This document shows, piece by piece, positions 1-7,474 of a DNA stretch of 64,000 nucleotides. The first letter of the stretch is position 1. Every line of letters starts with the position of its first letter. Made by a program: the position numbers and the translations under genes. The DNA comes from Streptomyces cylindrosporus. GTDB lineage: Bacteria; Actinomycetota; Actinomycetes; Streptomycetales; Streptomycetaceae. The notes below the pieces were generated by a model. That model made no database searches. It was not told the origin of the DNA and worked only from the letters and a program-made list of their open reading frames with translations. Where the stretch lies: contig NZ_JALDAY010000014.1 of NCBI RefSeq assembly GCF_022698165.1, positions 1 to 64,000 of the forward strand. Reading direction: 5' to 3'.

Positions 1-30
1 TTGATTTTTGGCACGCTGTTGAGTTCTCAA
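1..30 (-). promoter_or_regulatory. 16S rRNA leader segment (rRNA operon lies off the left edge)
   Basis: Read on the minus strand this is TTGAGAACTCAACAGCGTGCC followed by an A-rich stretch. That sequence is typical of the processed leader just upstream of Streptomyces 16S rRNA genes. It holds the near-palindrome TTGAGAACTCAA, part of the antitermination/processing region. The 16S gene itself is not in the window and should begin a short distance left of base 1. Confidence 0.8.
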
Positions 31-345
31 GGAACGGACGCTTCCTTTGTACTCACCCTCTCGGGCTTTCCTCCGGGCTTCCCTTCGGTGTTTCCGACTC
101 TATCAGATCCTTTCGGGCCTGATTCCCTGTCGGCGGGGCCTTTCGACATTCACTACGTTAGCCGATTCCCCCGGCAACTCATAATCGAGTTCCGCGAGTT
201 CGAATTCGGGCATGCGGACATGCTGAATTCGCCCCCGCTGAGGGGTGATCGTTGGTAGTGGTTTGGCCGCTTCCGGCTGCTGGCGATTGCCGTACCCGGT
301 TCAAGCGGCTCGGGCTACATTACGCACCTTCCAAGGACGCGTCAA
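31..345 (-). promoter_or_regulatory. rRNA operon promoter region
   Basis: No gene fits here. On the minus strand there is an excellent vegetative-type promoter: -35 TTGACG at 345-340, 17-base spacer, -10 TAATGT at 322-317, with transcription expected to begin near 310. A weaker candidate lies further downstream (TTATGA, 18 bases, TAACGT, within about 150-185), and a TAGAGT element sits near 100. Multiple tandem promoters are usual for Streptomyces rRNA operons. The -35 box overlaps the stop codon of the upstream glycosylase gene. Confidence 0.75.
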
Positions 346-983
346 CTTCGGCGACGCCTCGGAACATGGGCCCGATAAGGGCTCACCGTGGGGTCGTCGG
401 CGGCCCAGAAGCGCCAGGGGTGGACGCCCCCTTCGCCGGCCACCCCGGTACGCGGACCGTTGCGTACCTGGTCGGAGCTGATCGGGGTGCCCGTCAGGAT
501 GCGCAAGGGGGTGTCCCCCGGCGCGCACGCGTCCGTGCCGTCGAGGTCGCGGGCCACGCCCAGGGCCGTGGCCAGGCGTGCCGGGCCTTTGGCCAGTTCC
601 TTGTCATTTCGGGCCGAGAGTCGACGTTTACGGGCGAGCTCGACGCCCTCGACGATCTCCCCGGCCCTCAGCAGGACTGCGCTCGCCCGGCCTTCGGGAC
701 CGCACACCAGGTTCATGCAGAACCACATGCCGTAGGTGAAGTAGACGTAGACGTACCCAGGCGGACCGAACATCACTCCATTGCGGGCCGTGGGGCCGCG
801 ATAGGCGTGGGAGCCGGGGTCGTTCTGGCCGTCGTACGCCTCGACCTCCGTGAGGCGCACCGCGATCGGACCGTCCGGTGTCGTGCGCACGAGGACGCGG
901 CCCAGGAGATCGGGGGCGACTTCCAGGACGGGGCGGTCGAAGAACTCCCTGGGGAGTGGCGTACGGTCCACAGGCGCGATCAT
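342..983 (-). CDS. mpg: DNA-3-methyladenine glycosylase (AAG/MPG family)
   Basis: The 213-residue protein matches the alkyladenine glycosylase family, which excises alkylated purines and starts base-excision repair. Visible family blocks are LTEVEAYDGQNDPGSHAYRG (about 44-63), which includes the conserved glutamate of EVEAY, then the NGVMFGPPGYVYVYFTYGM stretch and the NLVCGPEGRASAVLLRAGE block. Length is normal for the bacterial family. The ATG at 983 is the natural start. The gene is read toward the rRNA operon and its TGA lies inside the -35 box of the main rRNA promoter, so there is no room for a terminator between them; read-through into the rRNA leader is likely. Confidence 0.93.
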   Translation of the reverse strand: MIAPVDRTPLPREFFDRPVLEVAPDLLGRVLVRTTPDGPIAVRLTEVEAYDGQNDPGSHAYRGPTARNGVMFGPPGYVYVYFTYGMWFCMNLVCGPEGRASAVLLRAGEIVEGVELARKRRLSARNDKELAKGPARLATALGVARDLDGTDACAPGDTPLRILTGTPISSDQVRNGPRTGVAGEGGVHPWRFWAADDPTVSPYRAHVPRRRRS

Positions 984-1133
984 GGCGCCCGAGCCTAGTC
1001 CAGGCCGGTGTGGGCCAAGGGGTGGTCAAGCTTCGGTCTGCTTGCCAGGGTGAGGGCGCGGAACCGGTCGTACCCGGATCGCGTTTGTAGGGATCAAGGG
1101 TCCAGTCGTACAGCTCGTCGTATAGGGAGAGAC

Positions 1134-1916
1134 ATGGCGTTCAAGAAGCTGCTCGCGAGCCTGGGGGCCGGCGGGGCTTCGGTCGAGACCGTGCTGACCG
1201 AGGTCAACGTCGTGCCGGGTGGCGTCGTCCAGGGTGAGGTGCGGATCCAGGGCGGGTCCGTGAACCAGGACATCGAGGGCCTGTCCGTGGGGCTGCAGGC
1301 CAAGGTCGAGGTGGAGAGCGGCGACGAGGAGTACAAGCAGAACATCGAGTTCACCAAGGTGCGGCTCGGTGGCGCCTTCGAGCTGCAGGCGGGTGCCGTG
1401 CACGCCGTGCCGTTCGGGCTCGAGATTCCGTGGGAGACGCCGATCACGATGATCGACGGGCAGGCGCTGCGCGGGATGAACATCGGGGTGACGACGGAGC
1501 TGGCGATCGCGCGTGCCATCGACTCCGGTGACCTGGACCCGATCAACGTGCACCCGCTGCCGGCGCAGAAGGCGATCCTGGACGCCTTCATCCAGCTGGG
1601 CTTCCGCTTCAAGAACGCGGACATGGAGCGCGGTCACATCCGCAACACGCGGCAGCGGCTGCCGTTCTACCAGGAGATCGAGTTCTACCCGCCGTCGCAG
1701 TACCGGGGGCTGAACCAGGTCGAGCTGAGCTTCGTCGCCGACGAGCACGCCATGGATGTGGTGCTTGAGATGGACAAGAAGCCTGGGCTGTTCAGCGAGG
1801 GCAGTGACACGTTCCGGTCCTTCCAGGTGGGGTTGCACGACTTCCACGGGACCGACTGGGCGGCGTACCTCAACCAGTGGCTGTCCGAGGTCGGCAGCAA
1901 GCGCAACTGGTTCTAG
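1134..1916 (+). CDS. spo0M: Spo0M-family sporulation control protein
   Basis: The 260-residue cytoplasmic protein belongs to the SpoOM family (arrestin-like fold). It opens with MAFKKLLASLGAGGASVETV and continues with the family blocks VVPGGVVQGEVRIQGG and FGLEIPWETPIT. The C-terminal half keeps the LPFYQEIEFYPP and VELSFVADEHAMDVVLEMDK segments. In Bacillus, Spo0M modulates sporulation; the Streptomyces role is not well defined. The ATG at 1134 has a GGGAGAG ribosome site just upstream; a longer in-frame extension reaching back to about 1008 lacks one. The next gene starts 44 bases downstream on the same strand, so the two may be cotranscribed. Confidence 0.9.
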   Translation: MAFKKLLASLGAGGASVETVLTEVNVVPGGVVQGEVRIQGGSVNQDIEGLSVGLQAKVEVESGDEEYKQNIEFTKVRLGGAFELQAGAVHAVPFGLEIPWETPITMIDGQALRGMNIGVTTELAIARAIDSGDLDPINVHPLPAQKAILDAFIQLGFRFKNADMERGHIRNTRQRLPFYQEIEFYPPSQYRGLNQVELSFVADEHAMDVVLEMDKKPGLFSEGSDTFRSFQVGLHDFHGTDWAAYLNQWLSEVGSKRNWF

Positions 1917-1960
1917 GCTCGGGAGGCACTGGTTCCAGTAATCGTTCAGGAGGTACCGAG

Positions 1961-2500
1961 GTGACCGAGCTCAAGCGGCGGCCGCTCCCCCATGACTTCC
2001 ACCCGCCCGTGCCGTCGTTCACGGTGACGAGCGAGGACGTCCAGGAGGGCGCCACGCTCAAGGAGGCCCAGGTCTACGCGGCCGGCAACACCTCGCCGCA
2101 GCTGCGCTGGGAGGGTTTCCCGGCCGAGACCAAGAGCTTCGCCGTGACCTGCTACGACCCCGACGCGCCCACGGGCAGCGGGTTCTGGCACTGGGTCGTG
2201 TTCGACATCCCGGCCTCGGTGACCGAGTTGCCGGCGGGTGCGGGCAGCGGGAAGTTCGAGGGGCTGCCCGAGGGTGCGGTGCAGGCTCGTAACGACTATG
2301 GGAGCAAGGACTTCGGCGGTGCCGCGCCGCCGCCCGGGGACGGGCCGCACCGGTACGTGTTCACGGTGTACGCCGTGGACCAGGAGAAGCTCGGTCCGGA
2401 TTCGGATGCCTCTCCCGCCTATGTCGGCTTCAACCTGCGGTTCCACGCGATCGCGCGCGCCCAGCTCATCGGCGAGTACGAGAACCCGGCGGAGGGCTGA
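1961..2500 (+). CDS. YbhB/YbcL-type PEBP-family protein
   Basis: The 179-residue protein belongs to the phosphatidylethanolamine-binding / Raf-kinase-inhibitor-like family. The ligand-site signature is visible as CYDPDAPTGSGFWHWVVFDIP (about 68-88), followed by the basic NDYGSKDFGGAAPPPGDGPHRY block. There is no signal peptide, so it is cytoplasmic. The GTG at 1961 follows a strong CAGGAGG site at 1947-1953, and this fixes the start. The biochemical role of bacterial members is unclear. It lies directly behind spo0M and ahead of a strong terminator, which closes the transcription unit. Confidence 0.9.
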   Translation: MTELKRRPLPHDFHPPVPSFTVTSEDVQEGATLKEAQVYAAGNTSPQLRWEGFPAETKSFAVTCYDPDAPTGSGFWHWVVFDIPASVTELPAGAGSGKFEGLPEGAVQARNDYGSKDFGGAAPPPGDGPHRYVFTVYAVDQEKLGPDSDASPAYVGFNLRFHAIARAQLIGEYENPAEG

Positions 2501-2526
2501 ATAAGCCGAGCGTTCATTGAACGTTT

Positions 2527-2569
2527 GCCCGCCTCTGGTCATGGAAGTGATCAGAGGCGGGCAGTTTTT
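2527..2569 (+). terminator. Intrinsic terminator after the PEBP gene
   Basis: A 15-bp stem with one G-T pair joins 2527-2541 and 2548-2562. A T-rich run, AGTTTTTA, follows directly, which is a textbook rho-independent terminator for plus-strand transcription. Confidence 0.88.
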
Positions 2570-2654
2570 ATTGCGTTGTCCATCTCGGCGTGCCCGGCCA
2601 GAGTTGATCCAAGCCCGCCAGGGGGTGGGCCGGTGAGCATGGGAGGTGGGCTGG

Positions 2655-3161
2655 ATGCGGGACACGCTGGTGCTGAACGCGAGCTTCGAGCCGCTGTCTA
2701 CGGTGACGTTGAATCGAGCCGTCGTTCTGGTGCTCCAGGACAAGGCCGTCGTCGAGCAGGCCCACCCCGAACTGCGTATGCGCGGAGCCGCGGTCGACAT
2801 ACCGGCGCCGCGGGTGATCAGACTGTGCAGGTATGTGCGGGTGCCGTTCCGAAGACAAGCCCCCTGGTCGAGGCGGGGTGTGCTGATCCGGGACCGGCAC
2901 CGGTGCGCGTACTGCGGACGCAGGGCGACGACCGTGGACCATGTGGTGCCGCGGGCGCAGGGTGGTCAGGACTCGTGGCTGAACACGGTGGCCTCGTGCG
3001 CGGAGGACAACCACCGCAAGGCGGACCGGACTCCGGAGCAGGCGGGGATGCCGCTGCTGAGGCAGCCGTTCGAGCCGACGCCGCAGGACGCGATGCTGCT
3101 GGCCCTGGGGACCGAGGACTTCGAGGCACTGCCTGACTGGCTGGTGGTGGACGCCGCCTAG
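2655..3161 (+). CDS. HNH endonuclease
   Basis: The 168-residue protein has a C-terminal HNH nuclease fold: CAYC (zinc ligands), TTVDHVVPRAQGG with the catalytic His, then the Asn and C..DNHRK segment. The N-terminus, LVLNASFEPLSTV, is typical of the actinobacterial 5-methylcytosine-endonuclease-like HNH group, which is common and mostly uncharacterised. The ATG at 2655 is preferred because GGGAGGTGG at 2641-2649 sits at ribosome-site distance; an in-frame GTG at 2646 lies inside that site. No phage or restriction genes are adjacent. Confidence 0.88.
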   Translation: MRDTLVLNASFEPLSTVTLNRAVVLVLQDKAVVEQAHPELRMRGAAVDIPAPRVIRLCRYVRVPFRRQAPWSRRGVLIRDRHRCAYCGRRATTVDHVVPRAQGGQDSWLNTVASCAEDNHRKADRTPEQAGMPLLRQPFEPTPQDAMLLALGTEDFEALPDWLVVDAA

Positions 3162-3173
3162 AGGGTACGTGCG

Positions 3174-3207
3174 ACTGGGGCCCGCCTCCTGCGAGGCGGG
3201 CCCCAGT
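3174..3207. terminator. Bidirectional terminator hairpin
   Basis: A perfect 14-bp GC-rich stem (3174-3187 with 3194-3207) lies between the converging HNH and SPFH genes, so it can stop transcription from either side. Confidence 0.8.
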
Positions 3208-3228
3208 GTCGTACAGGAGAAGTCCGGG

Positions 3229-4173
3229 TCAGTCGATCGACGGCTTCTCTCGGCGTTCCGGGGTCTTGTCCGTGCCTCCGCCGCCCGAACCGCTCGCCAT
3301 GGGGCCGAAGTTGCCCATGGCGCCGGAGAGGCCCTTGAGGGCGTCGCCGATCTCGCTGGGGACGATCCAGAGCTTGTTGGCGTCGCCCTCGGCGATCTTC
3401 GGGAGCATCTGGAGGTACTGGTAGGAGAGGAGCTTCTGGTCCGGGTCGCCGGCGTGGATGGCCTCGAAGACCGTGCGGACGGCCTGGGCTTCGCCCTCCG
3501 CGCGCAGGGCCGCGGCCTTCGCCTCACCTTCGGCGCGCAGGATCTGGGACTGCTTCTCGCCCTCAGCGGTGAGGATGGCGGCCTGGCGCGTACCTTCGGC
3601 GGTGAGGATCGCGGCGCGCTTGTCACGGTCGGCGCGCATCTGCTTCTCCATCGAGTCCTGGATGGAGGTGGGCGGTTCGATCGCCTTGAGCTCGACGCGG
3701 TTGACGCGGATGCCCCACTTGCCGGTGGCCTCGTCGAGGACGCCGCGCAGCGCCGCGTTGATCTCCTCGCGGGAGGTCAGGGTGCGTTCGAGGTCCATGC
3801 CGCCGATGATGTTGCGGAGCGTGGTGACGGTGAGCTGCTCGATGGCCTGGATGTAGCTGGCCACTTCGTACGTCGCCGCGCGGGCGTCGGTCACCTGGTA
3901 GTAGATGACCGTGTCGATGTTGACCACCAGGTTGTCCTGGGTGATCACCGGCTGCGGCGGGAACGGTACGACCTGTTCACGCAGGTCGATGCGGTTGCGG
4001 ATGGTGTCGATGAACGGGACGACGATGTTGAGGCCCGCGTTCAGCGTCCGCGTGTAGCGGCCGAAGCGCTCGACGATCGCGGCGCTGGCCTGTGGAATGA
4101 CTTGGATTGTCCTGATCAGGGCGATGAAGACCAACACCACCAGAATGATCAGGACGATGATGACCGGTTCCAT
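3229..4173 (-). CDS. SPFH/band 7 (stomatin-like) membrane protein
   Basis: The 314-residue protein has one N-terminal membrane helix (about 3-23), an SPFH domain (about 24-190, with VERFGRYTRTLNAGLNIVVPF), then an Ala/Glu coiled coil built on repeats of the type ILTAEGxxQ (about 200-240), and a Gly/Ser-rich tail. Family members form ring- or cage-like oligomers on the inner membrane and act with NfeD partners in membrane organisation and quality control. The NfeD-like gene lies just upstream on the same strand, 130 bases away, supporting the classic pair. The ATG at 4173 is the only sensible start. Confidence 0.92.
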   Translation of the reverse strand: MEPVIIVLIILVVLVFIALIRTIQVIPQASAAIVERFGRYTRTLNAGLNIVVPFIDTIRNRIDLREQVVPFPPQPVITQDNLVVNIDTVIYYQVTDARAATYEVASYIQAIEQLTVTTLRNIIGGMDLERTLTSREEINAALRGVLDEATGKWGIRVNRVELKAIEPPTSIQDSMEKQMRADRDKRAAILTAEGTRQAAILTAEGEKQSQILRAEGEAKAAALRAEGEAQAVRTVFEAIHAGDPDQKLLSYQYLQMLPKIAEGDANKLWIVPSEIGDALKGLSGAMGNFGPMASGSGGGGTDKTPERREKPSID

Positions 4174-4303
4174 CGTCGTTCCCCGTACCCTTCTCCGCCT
4201 CGGCGCTCTCGGAAGATCTTATGTTGTTGAAGATCTTGCTGGTCGAGTCTGACAGACCGTCGTACAACTCGTGGGCTGTTCGGTTCAGTTGAGTCGTACG
4301 AGG

Positions 4304-4735
4304 TCAGATGACGATCGCGGTGGCCCCCTCGATCTCCACGACGTCCACTTCCTGACCTACTTCGTAGGCACGTCCGGTGTCGAGGGCGCGGGCGGACCAG
4401 ACCTCTCCGGCCAGCTTGATCCGGCCACCGGAGGCGTCCACGCGCTCCAGTACGACGGCCTGCTTTCCCTTCAACGCGTCCACGCCGGTGGCGAGTCGGG
4501 GGCGTTGGGCGCCGTGCCTGACCGCGATGGGCCGGACGACGGCGATGAGGGCGACCGAGACGACGACGAAGGCGAGTACCTGGCCCACGGCGCCGAAGCC
4601 GAGGCCGGCGAAGCCCGCTGCGGCGACGGCGCCCACCGCGAGCATGCCGAACTCCGGCATCGCCGTCACCACGAGCGGGATTCCGAGCGCGGCCGCGCCG
4701 ACGAGCCACCACACCCATGCGTCGATGTCGTTCAC
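4304..4735 (-). CDS. NfeD-like membrane protein
   Basis: The 143-residue protein has about three hydrophobic segments in residues 6-70, then a C-terminal OB-like beta domain containing GKQAVVLERVDASGGRIKLAGEVWSAR and ending in VDVVEIEGATAIVI. This is the short NfeD1b form without the ClpP-like protease domain. NfeD proteins pair with SPFH proteins, and the SPFH gene follows immediately downstream. Function is inferred from the family pairing and has not been tested. Confidence 0.88.
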   Translation of the reverse strand: MNDIDAWVWWLVGAAALGIPLVVTAMPEFGMLAVGAVAAAGFAGLGFGAVGQVLAFVVVSVALIAVVRPIAVRHGAQRPRLATGVDALKGKQAVVLERVDASGGRIKLAGEVWSARALDTGRAYEVGQEVDVVEIEGATAIVI

Positions 4736-4800
4736 ATGGTCATGGTATGACCGCCGGTCACGTCACCGACAGGGCGCAAAGCCCGTAACCGGCTTCTTTG

Positions 4801-4822
4801 CAAGGGGAGTCAAGGGGAGTCA
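4801..4822. repeat. Tandem 10-bp duplication spanning an ABC ATPase stop codon
   Basis: CAAGGGGAGT occurs twice in a row (4801-4810, 4811-4820), followed by CA. The TGA stop of the minus-strand ABC ATPase gene (TCA at 4820-4822) lies at the junction, so the end of the gene has been duplicated. Similar small duplications sit at the 3' ends of two other minus-strand genes in this window. Confidence 0.75.
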
Positions 4823-5617
4823 GGACAGCGGGAGGCCCTGGGCGGTCCAGCGCTCGCCGACCTGCTCGACGACGAGGGGGAGGCCGAAGCAGAGGGAGAG
4901 GTTGCGGGAGGTGAGTTCGAGCTCCAGCGGGCCGGCGGCGAGGACCCTGCCCTGGCGGATCATGAGGACGTGGGTGAAGCCCGGGGCGATCTCCTCGACG
5001 TGGTGGGTGACCATGAGCATCGAGGGGGCGATCGGGTCGCGGGCGAGCCGGCCGAGGCGGCGGACCAGGTCCTCGCGGCCGCCGAGGTCGAGGCCGGCGG
5101 CGGGCTCGTCGAGCAGGAGCAGCTCGGGGTCGGTCATCAGGGCGCGGGCGATGAGGGTGCGCTTGCGCTCGCCCTCGGAGAGGGTGCCGAACTTCCGGTC
5201 GAGGTAGTCGCTCATGCCGAGGCGGTCGAGGAAGGCCCGGGCGCGCTGCTCGTCGATCTCGTCGTACTCCTCCTGCCAGCCGGCGGTCATGCCGTACGCG
5301 GCGGTCAGGACGGTCTGCAGGACGGTCTGGCGCTTGGGGAGCTTGTCTGCCATGGCGATGCCGGCCACGCCGATGCGCGGGCGCAGTTCGAAGACGTCGG
5401 TGCCGGGCTTGCCGAGGGTCTCGCCGAGGATGGTCGCGGTGCCCTTGCTGGGGTAGAGGTAGCTCGACGCGACGTTGAGGAGCGTGGTCTTGCCGGCACC
5501 GTTGGGGCCGAGGATGACCCAGCGCTCGCCCTCCTTGACCGACCAGGAGACCTCCTCCACCAGAGCCCGGCCCTCGCGGACCACGGATACGTCCTCAAGC
5601 TCCAGAACATCGCTCAT
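4820..5617 (-). CDS. ABC transporter ATP-binding protein
   Basis: The 265-residue protein is a single nucleotide-binding domain with Walker A GPNGAGKTT (about 35-43), the signature LSEGERKR, Walker B LLLLDEPAAGLDL and the switch histidine in VTHH. No membrane partner is adjacent; the family often serves unidentified importers or acts as an orphan ATPase. The ATG at 5617 follows GGGGAG. An in-frame extension back to 5827 is rejected because it lacks a ribosome site and would run past the divergent gene start at 5758. Confidence 0.9.
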   Translation of the reverse strand: MSDVLELEDVSVVREGRALVEEVSWSVKEGERWVILGPNGAGKTTLLNVASSYLYPSKGTATILGETLGKPGTDVFELRPRIGVAGIAMADKLPKRQTVLQTVLTAAYGMTAGWQEEYDEIDEQRARAFLDRLGMSDYLDRKFGTLSEGERKRTLIARALMTDPELLLLDEPAAGLDLGGREDLVRRLGRLARDPIAPSMLMVTHHVEEIAPGFTHVLMIRQGRVLAAGPLELELTSRNLSLCFGLPLVVEQVGERWTAQGLPLS

Positions 5618-5757
5618 GAGCGCGTTGTCTCCCCTTGCAGTGTGACCGGTCTCGGCGTCTCGGCAGTCGTGCGCGCGCTTTCGGGCGCAGCCCTCGATGA
5701 AATCTACGCCACCGGTCGGCCGGTCCATTCCATCGGTCCGGTCCTTAGGGTGGGGGC

Positions 5758-6540
5758 ATGCTTTCGGAACCACGTTCAGGGCGCCTCGCGGCTTGGGGAA
5801 ACGCCCTTTTGGCCGGACTTGTGTCACCGGACGACGCCGTGCTGGCGATCGTCGGGGACGATGCCCTGCACCGGATGGAGGGGCTGCCCGGCGAGTCGGG
5901 GCCGGTCGGGCTGACGTTCGCGCTGGGCCGGCTGCGGGCGCTCGGGGTGACCGGGCTGCGCGTCGCGCTGCCGGCGCCGGGCCATCCGCTGGGGCTGAGC
6001 GGACCGCCGGAGTTCAACGCGCGGGCGATGGAGGCCGAGGAGGCGGTGGTCTGTTACGGCGCCGCGCTCGGGTTGGTGCCCGAGGTGTACGAGGCCGGGC
6101 CCGACGGTGATGTGCATGTCGAGGTCGTGTGGCACTGCCTGCCGGTGCGGGAGGCGCCGCCGGCCGATGTGCCCTCGCTGGGTGAGGCCGAGCGGGAGCT
6201 GGCGGAGGCGCTGCGGGAGGCGACCGAGGTGTTGTCGCGGCTGGACGTGGCCGGGTCGGGGCCGGTGGCGGAGGCGGCGATCGACGCCTACCGGGCGCGG
6301 GCCGAGCGGGGGCGCGAGGTGCTGGCGCCGGGGTATCCGCCGCGGGCGGTGCGGGTCCTTGAGCTGGCGCAGCGGGTGGGGCTGCTGGTGTCCCTCGCTT
6401 CCGGGAACGGGCACGGGGGTGCGGTGAGTGCAGGGGAGATGGCGGCGCGGGGGGCTGCGCTGCGGCCGGTGGAGCGGACGGCTCGGCGGGCGCTGGTGGC
6501 GGCGTACAACGCGTATGTGGAGGAGCGGGAGCGGGGGTGA
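5758..6540 (+). CDS. Conserved hypothetical protein
   Basis: I do not recognise a named family for this 260-residue protein. It is Ala/Leu/Glu-rich with no signal peptide or clear membrane segment. The N-terminal part (1-115) looks alpha/beta, with FALGRLRALGVTGLRVALPAPGHPLGLSG; the C-terminal part (about 130-260) is strongly helical and charged. The ATG at 5758 is preceded by a G-rich ribosome site. It is transcribed divergently from the ABC ATPase and ends at a strong terminator. Codon bias at third positions supports a real gene. Confidence 0.8.
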   Translation: MLSEPRSGRLAAWGNALLAGLVSPDDAVLAIVGDDALHRMEGLPGESGPVGLTFALGRLRALGVTGLRVALPAPGHPLGLSGPPEFNARAMEAEEAVVCYGAALGLVPEVYEAGPDGDVHVEVVWHCLPVREAPPADVPSLGEAERELAEALREATEVLSRLDVAGSGPVAEAAIDAYRARAERGREVLAPGYPPRAVRVLELAQRVGLLVSLASGNGHGGAVSAGEMAARGAALRPVERTARRALVAAYNAYVEERERG

Positions 6541-6569
6541 CCGCGCGGACGCGGTGAGTTCCGCGTACG

Positions 6570-6615
6570 CGAGAAGGGCCCCGCCGGTCGCCGTTGACCG
6601 GTGGGGCCCTTCTCG
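6570..6615. terminator. Long bidirectional terminator hairpin
   Basis: A 20-bp stem with one G-T pair (6570-6589 with 6596-6615) and a 6-base loop separates the converging hypothetical gene and first chaplin gene. It is one of the longest hairpins in the window. Confidence 0.85.
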
Positions 6616-6627
6616 TGTCTGCCGACG

Positions 6628-6867
6628 TCAGTCGTTCATGCCCTTGTTGCCGAAGGCCGGGTTCAGCAGGGCGATCAGGTTGGCGGTGTTGCCGACCACG
6701 TTGACGGGGACGTGGACCGGGACCTGGACGAGGTTGCCCGAGCCGACGCCCGGCGACTTCACGGCCGCGCCGTCGGCACTCGAGTCCGCGACAGCGGCAC
6801 CGGCAGCGGCACCCGTGGCCATACCGGCGACGGTGAGGGCCACGGCGGCCTTCTTGGCGATGTTCAT
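6628..6867 (-). CDS. Short chaplin lacking cysteines
   Basis: The 79-residue precursor has a signal peptide (1 to about 27, cut after AVA) and one chaplin domain containing SPGVGSGNLVQVPVHVPVN and LLNPAFGN. Chaplins are secreted amyloid-forming surfactants that coat aerial hyphae and spores. In most short chaplins two cysteines form an internal disulfide (NVCGN and GNTC); here they are Val (NVVGN) and Gly (GNKG), as in ChpE. A second Cys-less chaplin gene lies 188 bases upstream in the same direction. Which S. coelicolor chaplin it corresponds to is uncertain. Confidence 0.9.
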   Translation of the reverse strand: MNIAKKAAVALTVAGMATGAAAGAAVADSSADGAAVKSPGVGSGNLVQVPVHVPVNVVGNTANLIALLNPAFGNKGMND

Positions 6868-6998
6868 GAGAAGCGTTCCTCCTGCGATTGCGTGACGACC
6901 CGGCCGCGGGTCGTGCGCTGCTCAACGCGGGAGGGTGGGGCGATGGCACGGAGAACTGACGCCTACTGCCCGTTCGGATCATTCGAACGACTAGCAGA

Positions 6999-7028
6999 CC
7001 GGCCTCCCGGGAGCGCCCGGGAGGCCGG
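6999..7028 (-). terminator. Terminator hairpin after chpE
   Basis: A 13-bp GC stem (6999-7011 with 7016-7028) with a 4-base loop lies 27 bases beyond the chpE stop on the minus strand. It suggests that the two chaplin genes have separate transcripts. Confidence 0.7.
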
Positions 7029-7055
7029 AGGTCACTGTCCGCCGTGCGGCGGACC

Positions 7056-7304
7056 TCAGCGGTTGAGGCCGAGGTTGCCGAAGGCGGGGTTGAGCACGCC
7101 GATGACGTTCACGCTGTTGCCCACGGCGTTCACCGGGACGTGCACCGGGGCCTGGACGAGGTTGCCCGAGACCACGCCCGGGGAGCCCACGGCCTGGCCG
7201 TCGGCGTGCGAGCCGCCGGTGGTGGCGGAGGCCATCCCCGCTCCGGCGGCGATCAGACCGCCGGCCACCATCGTCACGGCCGCTGCCTTCTTCAGGTTCT
7301 TCAC
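7056..7304 (-). CDS. chpE: Chaplin ChpE
   Basis: The 82-residue precursor starts MKNLKKAAAVTMVAGGLIA, a signal peptide cut near MASA, followed by one chaplin domain with VGSPGVVSGNLVQAPVHVPVN and GVLNPAFGNLGLNR. It closely matches what I recall of S. coelicolor ChpE, a short chaplin made early and in submerged growth that is known to lack the conserved cysteines. The protein is exported and assembles into surface amyloid. The start codon follows a GGAGG-type site. The chaplin-like gene downstream (6628-6867) looks like a paralogue. Confidence 0.93.
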   Translation of the reverse strand: MKNLKKAAAVTMVAGGLIAAGAGMASATTGGSHADGQAVGSPGVVSGNLVQAPVHVPVNAVGNSVNVIGVLNPAFGNLGLNR

Positions 7305-7474
7305 TTCTGACCCCTCCTAGCGATTGCCGCGGCAGTCGCCGCGGCACGCACTGGAGAACGGCGGAGATCCACGGAGGATGCGCCGTCCGGGGGACATTCC
7401 CACGACGGTATGAATCTCAGTCCGGAGCGGAACCTTCCGTATTGCCGTCGCCGCACCGGCGCGCACGGCGTGTT

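Noticed and set aside
1..258. Open frame at the left edge
   Set aside because: It coincides with the antisense of the rRNA leader and promoter; no protein evidence.
2655..3161. HNH gene as a sign of an intron, phage or restriction system
   Set aside because: No phage, intron or methylase features nearby; this HNH type is a stable part of actinobacterial genomes.
3169..4230. Long plus-strand frame opposite the SPFH gene
   Set aside because: It is the antisense of a well-recognised gene, with no ribosome site or domain.
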